From IMG/VR virus record IMGVR_UViG_3300036851_000232, positions 1-61,446 of that record: DNA of 61,446 bases. One strand, 5' to 3'. Below, piece after piece: positions 30,044 through 38,035 of this stretch (position 1 is its first letter; the number at the start of each line of letters is the position of its first letter). This DNA is from a virus. The notes under the pieces were generated by a model, which worked only from the letters and a program-made list of their open reading frames with translations, made no database searches and was not told the DNA's origin. The position numbers were made by a program, and so were the translations under genes.

Positions 30044-33000
30044 TCGCGGTGACGAGCCGGACGCCGCGGGCCTGCGCTGCGGCGAGCAGGTCGTTCACGA
30101 CCGCGCCGGCTGCGGCCCGGTCGCCGTAGAAGTTCGGGAAGTGGATGTGGACCACGGCCCCGCCGCCCTGGCCGCCGCCTCGGACCTGCATCATCTGCGT
30201 GTTCTGCCACGCCGGGATGATCCGCTCACCCCTGTGCAGCATCGCCGGGCCGGTCTCCGGCACGTAGTCGGTGCCGTGCTCGTACCAGTTGTGGCCGAGG
30301 TGGAATGAGAGTGCGGCGGACGGCGTGCCGTACCGCTGCGCGATGTACCGGAGCCCGTACACGGTCTGCGCGCGAGGATCCGACGTCTTATGACCACCCA
30401 CCGACGCCCACGTCGAATTGAGGAACTGGAACATGCCGTACGCGGTCGACGTCGGGTTCTGCGCGGTGTTCCGGAACCCCGACTCCTTCATGACCAGCCG
30501 GTAGAGAGCGTCCCACTGCCCGCCGGACCAGCCGTACATTGATGCGGCCATGGAGCGGACCAGCGCCGCGTTCCCGGACACGTTCGCCGGGGCGCCCGGG
30601 GCGAATGCGGAGCCGATCGCCGGGGTGATGGCCTGGTTCAGTCGTTTCACGTACGCGGAGATGGCGCGTTCGGAGAAGCTCCGCGTCGCCCTCTCTACCG
30701 CGTCCGCGCCCGCACCGACCGCGCCCAACCCCGACTCGGCCGCGCGCATGCTGACGACCGGCCCGCCGGCCGCGTACCGGCCCGTGTTGATCGCCTCAAG
30801 CAGCGGCCGGTGCCGTGACGTCGACTGGGCGTTCACCACGTACTCGCCCGCCGACGCCCAGATCGGGATGTTGTCCTGAGTCGGCCCGCCAGCGCCGCGC
30901 ACCGGCCCGCCGGCCGCGAGCCCCTGGTGCCGCAGGTCATAGGCGAGCCGCTGCGCGTTCGACGAGAACTTGATCGTGGAGACGACCACCTCGTCCCGGA
31001 TCTGGTCGAGGGTGATGTTCGCGTAGTCGCGGTATTTGCGGAGGTCTTCCTTCGCCTTGGCCGTGTTCGCCTTCACGTCGGTCTGGATCTGGTTCGGTAC
31101 GTCGTCTAGGACGCGGATGTACCGGGCGGTGTCGTCCTTGTTCAGTCCGAGCTGACGTGCCGTGCGGGATAGCTCGTCCTTGAAGAACTTCGTTTTCTGG
31201 GTGACCTTGTCCTTCGTCGCGCCGTGTTCGATGTCCCATTTGATCGCGTCGGCGGCAGTCTGGATCAGGCCGCGCATCCGATCCCGGTTCTCCAGCGCCG
31301 CCTCGCTGTTCCCCTTCAACGAGCGGGCATGCTTGTCGTGCTCGTCCCGCGCGCCCTTGACCTGTTCCCGCAGGCCGTGCAGCTGCTCCTGGAACCGGTC
31401 CATCGACGCCTCGCCGCCGAGTTGCGCGTCGACCACGGCGTCGATCTTGTCTTTCAGGTCGGAGAGTTCCTTGGCGGCTTTGTCGGCTTGCTCGACGACC
31501 TTCTTCTCGGCCTCCGACATCGCGCCGGCAGACCCGGCCGCCTCCTTCTGTGCCGCGTTCGCGCCGGCCAACGCGCCCGTGTACTGCGGCAGCTGCCCGT
31601 TCAGCCACTGCACCGATTTGCCCTTGGCGCGGACGGCCTGTTCGGTGCGGACGAACAGTTCCCGGGCTGCCTCCGCGTTCCCGGACGACAGCAGCGCCGC
31701 CATCGTCGCGTCGAGATCCTCGAATGTCTTCTTGCCCTCACCGAGGGCGTCGGTGAACGGGTTGAAGTCGTTGAGGAACTTCCCGATTCCGGACCCGAAT
31801 CGGTCGAGGTAGTCGGTGGCCAGGCCGACGTTCTTGAAATCCTCCCCGACCAGCTTCGCCGCAGACCCGGCGAGCTTCCCGGTGTCCGCCCACCGGGCGA
31901 ACGACCCCGACAGGTCGGCGACGTCCTCGTCGAGCCCGTACAGGTTCTTCTTCAGGAAGCCGACGCCCTCGCCGACCGCGTAGATCGCGGTGATCGTGCC
32001 GCCGATCTTCGCGAGGGTGCCGAGTGCCCCTGCGGCGCGGCTGGCGCTGATGCCCATCTCGTCCAGCGCGACCTTCGTCGCGTGGATCTTCGGGAGCAGG
32101 ATCAGCAACGCGCCGCCGACCGTCCCGGCCGCGCCCGCGACCCCGAGGACGGCCAGTGTCGCGGTCTGCACCGGCTTCGGCAGGTCGTTGTACACGTTCA
32201 CTGCAGCGGTGGCGGCCTGCACCATGTCTCGGAGCACCGTGTTCCCCGCCGACCCGGTCTGGATCAGCGCGGTCTCGATCGACCCGGATAGCTCCTCCAG
32301 GTCGCCGCGCAGGTTGTCGAGCTGGGTGGCGGCCATCCGCGCCGCCGCGCCCTCATCGTCAACGGCCTGCGTGTACTCGCGGACCCCTCGCTCGCCGAGC
32401 TCGTACAACACGTTCGCCGCGCGGACCGCGTCCGACCCGAAGATCGTCGCGAGGGCGGCGTTCCGCTGCTCCGTGGACAGCCCCGACAGGCCCTTCTGCA
32501 ACCGGCCGGCGAACGCCTCCAGGCCGATGAAGTTGCCCTGCGCGTCGTAGGCGGTGATGCCGAGCCGCTGCATCAGGTCGGCGGCCTCGTCGGACTGCGG
32601 GTTGAGTCGCTGCAGCATTGTCTTCAGCGACGTGCCGGCGTCGGAGCCGATCAGCGCCCGGTCCGCGAACGCGGACAGCGTGCCGACGGTGTCCTCAAGC
32701 GATAGGCCAGTCTGCGCGGCGACGAGGCCGCCCTGCCGCAGCGCGTCACCGAGCTGCCCCACGTCGGCGGCGCTCTTGTTCGCCCCGGCGGCGAGGACGT
32801 CGGCGATGTGACCGACGTCGGAGCCGCGCAGCTTGAAAATGTTCATCGCCTGCGCGGAGATCTCCGCGGCGTTCCCGAGCTGCAGTTGCCCGGCGGCGGC
32901 GAGGTCGAGGGAACCAGCTAGTGCGCCACCGAGAATGTCTGCGGTGGAGATGCCGGCCTTCGCGAGCTCGCCCTGCGCGGTGGCGGCCTCAGATGCGGAG

Positions 33001-33323
33001 AACGCGGTATCGGCACCGGCCCGGATCGCGGCCTCGCGGAGCTTGTTCATCTCGGCGGCGGACGCGCCGGTGACGGCCTTCACCCCGGACATGGCCTTGT
33101 CGAAATCGGCGAACTTCTTCACCGCGATCGCGGCCATCGCCCCGGCGGCGACCCCGATCCCGGCGACGGTGACGCCGATCTCCCGGTAGGCCTGCTTGTG
33201 CTTTCCCCCGTGGGTGATCGCCTGGTTGGTGAACTGCGCGGTTGCGGCCTGCGCCTGCCGGACCCCGGCGAGGTATCCCGACACGTCGGCGCGGAGACGG
33301 GCGGTTACGGTGCGATCAGCCAA
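30036..33323 (-). CDS. Tape measure protein with lytic transglycosylase domain
   Basis: 1095 residues, the longest gene. Start is TTG 33323: GGAGG lies seven bases upstream and the protein then begins L-A-D-R-T-V-T-A-R-L. Residues 40-450 are the TP901-type tape measure core (VKAVTGASAAEMNKLREAA, LAKAGISTADILGGA); hydrophobic helices follow near 430-500; coiled coil 640-760. The end holds an SLT-like muramidase domain (VMKESGFRNTAQNP, STAYGMFQFLNSTW, YGLRYIAQRYG) that would open the wall during DNA entry. Tail length of about 160 nm follows from the size. Confidence 0.92.
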   Translation of the reverse strand: MADRTVTARLRADVSGYLAGVRQAQAATAQFTNQAITHGGKHKQAYREIGVTVAGIGVAAGAMAAIAVKKFADFDKAMSGVKAVTGASAAEMNKLREAAIRAGADTAFSASEAATAQGELAKAGISTADILGGALAGSLDLAAAGQLQLGNAAEISAQAMNIFKLRGSDVGHIADVLAAGANKSAADVGQLGDALRQGGLVAAQTGLSLEDTVGTLSAFADRALIGSDAGTSLKTMLQRLNPQSDEAADLMQRLGITAYDAQGNFIGLEAFAGRLQKGLSGLSTEQRNAALATIFGSDAVRAANVLYELGERGVREYTQAVDDEGAAARMAATQLDNLRGDLEELSGSIETALIQTGSAGNTVLRDMVQAATAAVNVYNDLPKPVQTATLAVLGVAGAAGTVGGALLILLPKIHATKVALDEMGISASRAAGALGTLAKIGGTITAIYAVGEGVGFLKKNLYGLDEDVADLSGSFARWADTGKLAGSAAKLVGEDFKNVGLATDYLDRFGSGIGKFLNDFNPFTDALGEGKKTFEDLDATMAALLSSGNAEAARELFVRTEQAVRAKGKSVQWLNGQLPQYTGALAGANAAQKEAAGSAGAMSEAEKKVVEQADKAAKELSDLKDKIDAVVDAQLGGEASMDRFQEQLHGLREQVKGARDEHDKHARSLKGNSEAALENRDRMRGLIQTAADAIKWDIEHGATKDKVTQKTKFFKDELSRTARQLGLNKDDTARYIRVLDDVPNQIQTDVKANTAKAKEDLRKYRDYANITLDQIRDEVVVSTIKFSSNAQRLAYDLRHQGLAAGGPVRGAGGPTQDNIPIWASAGEYVVNAQSTSRHRPLLEAINTGRYAAGGPVVSMRAAESGLGAVGAGADAVERATRSFSERAISAYVKRLNQAITPAIGSAFAPGAPANVSGNAALVRSMAASMYGWSGGQWDALYRLVMKESGFRNTAQNPTSTAYGMFQFLNSTWASVGGHKTSDPRAQTVYGLRYIAQRYGTPSAALSFHLGHNWYEHGTDYVPETGPAMLHRGERIIPAWQNTQMMQVRGGGQGGGAVVHIHFPNFYGDRAAAGAVVNDLLAAAQARGVRLVTANG

Positions 33324-33412
33324 CGAGTCACCTCCTCGCCGGTTCGGGTGTCGCTGAGACGCGGTCGGTGCTGTACTGGCAGTGACCACTCACCGCAGGG
33401 GGGACGAGTTCG

Positions 33413-33580
33413 ATGACCGAGATGGCGCACATGGACCGACAGGATGAGCAGCAGGGCAATCCGCCGCAGCGCGGCTTCGATGAGTTCGGCTGGCTGGCGA
33501 CGTTCTTCACCAGCCCGCTAGTGCAGTTCCTGCTGGTGGTCGCCGTGATCGTGCTCGTCGCGGTCTGGGTCAACGCCTAG
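33413..33580 (+). CDS. Small + strand membrane protein, 55 aa
   Basis: ATG 33413 with AGGGGGG nine bases upstream, running to TAG 33580. Hydrophilic Gln-rich first half and a C-terminal hydrophobic helix (FLLVVAVIVLVAVWVNA). Sits head-on between the tape measure and chaperone genes, so it must have its own promoter. Function unknown. Confidence 0.6.
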   Translation: MTEMAHMDRQDEQQGNPPQRGFDEFGWLATFFTSPLVQFLLVVAVIVLVAVWVNA

Positions 33581-34020
33581 CGCTGGAGCTCCACGGGGAT
33601 CAGGAGCGCGCGGGGCTGCGGGGACTCCCGGTATGTGACGGAAGCCTGCTCGGTGGCGGTGCAGCGGTGGCAGCGCACCGCCGGGCCCGGCACGTAGCGG
33701 CCCTCGTTCTCCGCCTTCGTCGTCTCCGACAGCGGTTCCCGGCAGCCGGGGCACAGCGCCGCCTCGTAGGCGAGCAGCGCCAGCGCCCAGCCGCGTTCCC
33801 TCTCATCCCACTCCGGCTCGACCGCAGTCACCGACCTGACCAGCCGGCCGGCCTCGTCGTAGTTGTAGCTGGTTTCCCGTCGCGGCTCCCAGCCGCCGAA
33901 GCGGCGCAGCGAGACGCCCCATGCCCGTGCCGCTGTCAGCTCTCGTCTGAGGGCCTGGTTCTCATGGATGAGGCGAGACTGAAAGGCACGTCGACCTTGA
34001 CGAGGTTCAGGGTCTGGCAC
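33577..34020 (-). CDS. Tail assembly chaperone, frameshifted extension (GT part)
   Basis: Open frame in the -1 register that overlaps the end of the chaperone gene (33936-34020). It joins as QSRLIHENQALRREL and carries a zinc ribbon (CPGCREPLSETT ... RCHRCTA). It has no good start of its own. Long-tailed phages make the G and GT proteins by ribosomal slippage here; the best slip point is GCCTTTC at 33987-33981, where frame-0 Phe (TTC) becomes TTT. Confidence 0.75.
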   Translation of the reverse strand: MPDPEPRQGRRAFQSRLIHENQALRRELTAARAWGVSLRRFGGWEPRRETSYNYDEAGRLVRSVTAVEPEWDERERGWALALLAYEAALCPGCREPLSETTKAENEGRYVPGPAVRCHRCTATEQASVTYRESPQPRALLIPVELQR

Positions 34021-34514
34021 GCGCCGTACAGGTTGCCGTACTGGTTGGCGGTGAGCACCTCGTCAAGGAGGTGCGTCCACTGCTCGTCGGACAGCTCCGG
34101 CTCCCACACGCACGCTTTGATCAGCGCCGGTTCGAACGCCTCGTAGTTGTGGCCGAGGGCCTTGTCCCGGTCGTTGTCCTCGCGGGGCGGGTGCGCGAGC
34201 AGCAGGTCGAGGAACTGGCGGCGGGGCAGCGCGCGTGCCCGGAACACAACCGTGGACGCCGCCATCTCCTCCCGCAGCGCCTCGATCCGCTCCGCGAGCT
34301 CGGCCGTGATCCCACCATCGGCAAGACTCGTGCGGGGCTTCGCGGACTCGGCCTGGAGCTGCCGCTCGAGGTCTTCGAACTGGGCCTGCAGGTCGCCGCG
34401 CAGGCACAGTTCGACAGTGCGTTCGGGGAGTTTCGCGGCGGCGATCAGCGCGCCCACGTCCACGGCCGGCGCGGCGTCGGGGGTGTCGCCGTTGAGCTTC
34501 TTCTGGTTGCTCAT
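33936..34514 (-). CDS. Tail assembly chaperone (G part), 192 aa
   Basis: Precedes the tape measure gene and binds it during tail assembly. Residues 25-70 are helical, followed by AELAERIEALREEMAAST and the conserved-looking block ALGHNYEAFEPALIKACVWEP, NQYGNLYGACQTLN and VDVPFSLASS, where the frameshift takes place. Confidence 0.8.
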   Translation of the reverse strand: MSNQKKLNGDTPDAAPAVDVGALIAAAKLPERTVELCLRGDLQAQFEDLERQLQAESAKPRTSLADGGITAELAERIEALREEMAASTVVFRARALPRRQFLDLLLAHPPREDNDRDKALGHNYEAFEPALIKACVWEPELSDEQWTHLLDEVLTANQYGNLYGACQTLNLVKVDVPFSLASSMRTRPSDES

Positions 34515-34780
34515 CGCAGCGGCTCCGGGAAGTCCGTGACGAGCGGAACGGTGACGGTTCGGGTGGCGACCCGATTCGGGTTCTCCTTATCGAGAACCAG
34601 CTTGCCGCCATCGTCTCGTTCCCACACCTCGGCCGTGATGGTGCGCGCGGCCTCGTCGACCGTGATGACTGACTCGGCGGGGATGCTGTCCGGGTCTAGG
34701 CCGTTGGCCCGCGCCCAGTCGCTGGCCGCCAACCGCCACACCTCGTTGTCGCTGCCGCGACTCACGTCGATCTTGAGCAT
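34511..34780 (-). CDS. Tail-region protein, 89 aa
   Basis: Starts MLKIDVSRGSDNEVWRLAAS; short beta-rich product between major tail and chaperone genes, with an ATGA overlap to the latter. A small tail assembly factor by position only. Confidence 0.6.
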   Translation of the reverse strand: MLKIDVSRGSDNEVWRLAASDWARANGLDPDSIPAESVITVDEAARTITAEVWERDDGGKLVLDKENPNRVATRTVTVPLVTDFPEPLR

Positions 34781-34820
34781 GTGCTTCTCCTAGCCGTTGC
34801 CCTAGCCGACAGGTGAGGGC

Positions 34821-34853
34821 GCGGGCTGGCCCCGGCTAGGTAGGCCAGCCCGC
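34821..34853 (-). terminator. Hairpin downstream of the major tail gene
   Basis: Perfect 11-base arms GCGGGCTGGCC / GGCCAGCCCGC around an 11-base loop, 15 bases after the major tail protein stop. Such partial terminators let the tail tube protein be made in excess of the genes that follow. Confidence 0.7.
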
Positions 34854-34867
34854 TACTCGTGGGGAGG

Positions 34868-35347
34868 TCAGGCGACGGTGGCGCGCAGGTTCGGCTGGGT
34901 CGTGACCTTGGTGGGAACTTCGTACTTGTGCAGGCTGTTCGCCTCCGGGGGCAGGTTCCGCACCTCACCGCACTGCACCGGATACACCTCCACCTTGTCC
35001 GCCGCAGTCCACGCCGTGGATGAGGTGACGTCGCGGCGGACCACGATGTTCGTCACGTAGTCGCGGACCAGGGTGTTGTACACGCTGTCCGTGCCGGTCT
35101 GCTTCGTCAGCCGCAGCATCGTGTTCGCGAACCCGGCCCGGCCCGGCAGGCGGGTGTCGAACGTCGAGTTGAGCTTCGAGTTGTCGACATCTGCGGTGTC
35201 AGGCTCGAAGCCCACCAGCCCGTCAGGCGTCATGAGGCCCTCAAGCGACGTCCCTGCGTTGAGTTCCCCCGTGGTGGGGGCGGCGATGTTCGCGATGCTG
35301 GGGACGCTCCATACCTTGGTGCGGCCGTCAGTGGTCGAATCGGCGAT
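34868..35347 (-). CDS. Major tail protein, apparently starting at ATC
   Basis: 159 residues if started at ATC 35347: AAGGAGGG lies seven bases before it, and the N-terminus then reads I-A-D-S-T-T-D-G-R-T-K-V-W, as expected for this family (tail tube proteins of actinophages start with a short acidic lead and a KVW strand). The first standard start in frame is ATG 35233, 38 codons later, which would cut off conserved residues (SIANIAAPTTGELNAGTSLE). An in-frame TGA (35353-35351) bars anything longer. Confidence 0.75.
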   Translation of the reverse strand: MADSTTDGRTKVWSVPSIANIAAPTTGELNAGTSLEGLMTPDGLVGFEPDTADVDNSKLNSTFDTRLPGRAGFANTMLRLTKQTGTDSVYNTLVRDYVTNIVVRRDVTSSTAWTAADKVEVYPVQCGEVRNLPPEANSLHKYEVPTKVTTQPNLRATVA

Positions 35348-35350
35348 GAC

Positions 35351-35740
35351 TCAGCCCTCCTTGTCAGTGCCGGGCTCACCGGCGGCGATGGTTGTCTCGT
35401 CAGGCGCCAGCGCGAGTTCGGGTTCCGGCTCGGCGGGCTCGACCGGCAGCGGCTCCGGCTCAGCGGCGACCTGCCAGCCCGCCTCGTACGCCCCGGCGAG
35501 CGCGTCCGGGTTGTTCGGCACCCGCTGCACGCCACCGGACTCCGGGTGCACGAGTTCGACCCACTCGGTCTCGGCGGCGACCTGCCCGCCGTCCTTCGGC
35601 GGCACGAACGGCGCCGAGGTGTCCGGCGGGTCGACGACGCTCCAGCCCTTCGCCTCGTGCACCCGGATCACGTCCGGGTCATCGGGGACACGGGTGGTGC
35701 CACCGGTCTCCTCGTGCTCGAGATAGATCCAGTCGCTCAT
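35351..35740 (-). CDS. Head-tail region protein with duplicated domain, 129 aa
   Basis: ATG 35740. Two related units: WIYLEHEETGGTTRVPDDPD and WVELVHPESGGVQRVPNNPD, each followed by a helix ending in GW. An acidic Pro/Glu-rich tail follows. Small adaptor of unknown place, just before the major tail gene. Confidence 0.6.
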   Translation of the reverse strand: MSDWIYLEHEETGGTTRVPDDPDVIRVHEAKGWSVVDPPDTSAPFVPPKDGGQVAAETEWVELVHPESGGVQRVPNNPDALAGAYEAGWQVAAEPEPLPVEPAEPEPELALAPDETTIAAGEPGTDKEG

Positions 35741-36084
35741 CGGCGGACCACCTTCACGGTGAGGCTCGTGACTGCGGAGTAGGTGATGTTCACGAGCCCG
35801 GTCGCCGGGTCGATGTACTGCGGGTGGACTGGGATGTCGACGTCCCCGGTGGTCGCCGCGACCGTGACCGTGGTGTCGGGGTTCGCGTATCCCAGATCCG
35901 TGGTGCGGGGGTCCGCGAGGGTGACGTCGCGGGTAGCGGCGTTGGTGTTCTTGACCTTGAGGACCACGCCGCCGGACAGGACGGTGCCGCCGTCGATGGT
36001 GTCCCCACCGGCGGCTGCGGCAACGAACCCGGTCGCGTTGCTGAGCCCGCCGACGGGCATCGCGGTGATGGTCAGTGCTGCCAT
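35737..36084 (-). CDS. Beta-rich head or tail decoration protein, 115 aa
   Basis: Starts MAALTITAMPVGGLSN; strand-rich with Thr/Val throughout (TVTVAATTGDVDIPVHP, SLTVKVVRR). Looks like an Ig-like domain. GAGGAG upstream of the ATG. Probably a virion surface or tail tube accessory protein. Confidence 0.55.
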   Translation of the reverse strand: MAALTITAMPVGGLSNATGFVAAAAGGDTIDGGTVLSGGVVLKVKNTNAATRDVTLADPRTTDLGYANPDTTVTVAATTGDVDIPVHPQYIDPATGLVNITYSAVTSLTVKVVRR

Positions 36085-36152
36085 GTCTCTCCTCGTCGTG
36101 GCATGCGAGCGGGGCCGCGCGACGAGGGTCGGCGGCTACGGGTGAGTGGAGG

Positions 36153-36584
36153 TCAGGCGGGTGTGCTGCCGAGGCGGAACAGCAGCGGCACGTAGTAGCG
36201 GCGCGGCGACACCGTGGGCGGGTCCTGCCGCACCGGGCCAGGTTCGCCGTCCTGGTAGATCCGCCACGTCGAACGGCCCGCCACGGTGGGCTGCACGTCG
36301 AGCAGCGCGGCGCACACCTTGTCAACCGCCCACAGGCACTCGTTCGGGTCGCCGCCCACGGCGGTGACCTGGAACGGCCAGTCGAAGTCGACACTCGCCC
36401 CGTCGAGCCCACCCGCGAACCGGGTCCCGGCGCCGCCGTACAGCGCGGCGTACGGGTTCACGGCGCCGCCCGCGTCGGTGGGCACGTCGGTTGGTTCCCC
36501 GTCGTACACGTCGAGGTTCGCGATGGCGTCGAGGAGGGCGAGGACGGCGTCCTTGTGGGTGCGGGCGTCGGCGGTGACGGTCAT
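36153..36584 (-). CDS. Putative tail terminator / minor connector, 143 aa
   Basis: ATG 36584 overlaps the upstream connector gene stop. N-terminal helix (KDAVLALLDAIANLDVYD) and beta core ending YYVPLLFRLGS. This matches in order the tail completion (gpU-like) protein that follows the HK97 gp10-type connector. Confidence 0.6.
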   Translation of the reverse strand: MTVTADARTHKDAVLALLDAIANLDVYDGEPTDVPTDAGGAVNPYAALYGGAGTRFAGGLDGASVDFDWPFQVTAVGGDPNECLWAVDKVCAALLDVQPTVAGRSTWRIYQDGEPGPVRQDPPTVSPRRYYVPLLFRLGSTPA

Positions 36585-36928
36585 AGCGGCACAATCAGCC
36601 TGAGCGCCTTCATGGCCTCGGCGACCTGGTAGTCGAAGGCTGGCCCCATGTAGGAGGCCGGGCCCTGCCGGCTGGTCCCGTACTCGACGTAGTGTCCGTA
36701 CGAGGCAGTGGGTCCGGCCTCGAAGCCGAGCCCGTCCGGGTCGAGGTCCACGCCGATGGAGTTCCGCAGGTTCCCGGTGTCCACCGGCACGATCTGCTGC
36801 GCCCGCGCGACGGTGCCGTGCCCGGTCTTGGCGATGACCTGCTGCGCCCGCTTGATGCCCCGGTATCCGGCCGCGCCGAGGTCGATGGTGAGCCGGTTTA
36901 GCTCGGTCAGGTCCCAGTCGCCGGCCAT
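36581..36928 (-). CDS. HK97 gp10-like connector protein, 115 aa
   Basis: Signature VPVDTGNLRNSIGV in the middle and YGHYVEYGTS, followed by MGPAFD, typical of the HK97 gp10/neck family that seals the portal or joins the tail. Confidence 0.8.
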   Translation of the reverse strand: MAGDWDLTELNRLTIDLGAAGYRGIKRAQQVIAKTGHGTVARAQQIVPVDTGNLRNSIGVDLDPDGLGFEAGPTASYGHYVEYGTSRQGPASYMGPAFDYQVAEAMKALRLIVPL

Positions 36929-36940
36929 GTCGCCTCCCCG

Positions 36941-37360
36941 CTACCCGAGGTCGTCTTGGGCAACGATGTTGCGTTGCCATTGCTCGGAGCCGTACTGCGC
37001 GTCCAGGACCCGCAGGGTCCGGCCGGCCAGGTCCGCGTCCACGGCGTCGGTGATCTCGATCAGGTCGTCCACCTCGACGAGCGGCACGTCGTGGGGCAGC
37101 GACACGAGGTAGGAGCGGATCGTGACGACCTGGTCGCCCTGGAGGACGGCGCGTTCCCGGGTGGGCCGGGCCTGCACCCGGCACGCCGCGTCGGTGGCGA
37201 CGACGATCCGGGCGGGCGGGGTGGTCTTCCCGGTGGCGGGGTCGAAGGTTCCGGGCCCGGTGCCGTCGCGGGTGATGTCGCAGGTGGCGGTGAGGGTGGC
37301 GAGCGCGGTGGGGCGGTGGTGTGAGCTCCAGCCGGGGCCGATCACATGGGCGCGGCGCAT
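36941..37360 (-). CDS. Head closure protein, 139 aa
   Basis: Beta-barrel style (TLTATCDITRDGTGPGTFDPATG, RIVVATDAACRVQARP, VTIRSYLVSLPHDVP) followed by LRVLDAQYGSEQWQRNI. In order and sequence style it matches the head-closure/stopper proteins next to gp10-type connectors in actinophages. Confidence 0.65.
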   Translation of the reverse strand: MRRAHVIGPGWSSHHRPTALATLTATCDITRDGTGPGTFDPATGKTTPPARIVVATDAACRVQARPTRERAVLQGDQVVTIRSYLVSLPHDVPLVEVDDLIEITDAVDADLAGRTLRVLDAQYGSEQWQRNIVAQDDLG

Positions 37361-38035
37361 CTACTCCGCCAGCTCCGCCGCAGTAACCCACGCATACGGG
37401 TCGTACTCCACGATGTGGAAGCCGCCGGTGTCGTCAGCGTCGCCCTCCGCGACCTGCCGCCTGAGTTCGGTGGCGCGTTCCCGGAGTTCCTTCGCCACCG
37501 CCGGCCCATCAGTGGACATGTCCTGCGACTTGATCTTCTTCGAGACCAGAGCCTCGTTCGACGCGATCGCATCCAGTCCGGCCGCCGCCGCCAGCCGCAC
37601 GTTGGCGTTCTCCAGGGCGAGCAGCGCGTCGATCTCCGCGTCCGAGAAGATCACCCGGGCCGGGTCATGCACGTCCGTGTCCGGGATCAGCAGCCGCACC
37701 CGGCCCCGGTCCGTGGCCGGGTCGTACGTGTTCGCCGCGGTGCCGACCTCGTCGGGGCGGACATAGAAAGTGCCGCCCTCGGCGGAGTCCGCAGTGCCGG
37801 TGGCGGTCAGCCGGAACGCCCACTGCCCGGCCAGATCCGGGTCGACGGTGATCCGGTACAGCCTGCCGCCGTCCGCAGCCGCACCGACCTCGGTGACGGT
37901 ACCGGCCGTGGTCGCGCCGGTCGGTTTGGTGAACGTGCCGGCGACGGTCGCGCCAGCCGCTGCGGTGCCGTCCAACTTCTTCAGCGACCAGTCGATGACG
38001 ACGGTCTTGGAAATCCAGTACGGCTCGACACTCAC
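37361..38035 (-). CDS. Head-to-tail adaptor with Ig-like N-terminus, 224 aa
   Basis: Residues 1-100 are an Ig/FN3-like domain (VIDWSLKKLDGTAAAGAT ... WAFRLTATG); residues 105-220 have the helical connector fold (RGRVRLLIPDTDV, FSDAEIDALLALEN, KIKSQDMSTDGP), as in HK97 gp6-type adaptors. A fusion of decoration and adaptor parts. Confidence 0.7.
   Translation of the reverse strand: MSVEPYWISKTVVIDWSLKKLDGTAAAGATVAGTFTKPTGATTAGTVTEVGAAADGGRLYRITVDPDLAGQWAFRLTATGTADSAEGGTFYVRPDEVGTAANTYDPATDRGRVRLLIPDTDVHDPARVIFSDAEIDALLALENANVRLAAAAGLDAIASNEALVSKKIKSQDMSTDGPAVAKELRERATELRRQVAEGDADDTGGFHIVEYDPYAWVTAAELAE

Noticed and set aside
36091-36127. Hairpin CCTCGTCG / CGACGAGG in a short gap
   Set aside because: Noted as a structure, but the arms are GC-common, the loop is long, and the left arm overlaps the ribosome site of the next gene, so I do not call a terminator.
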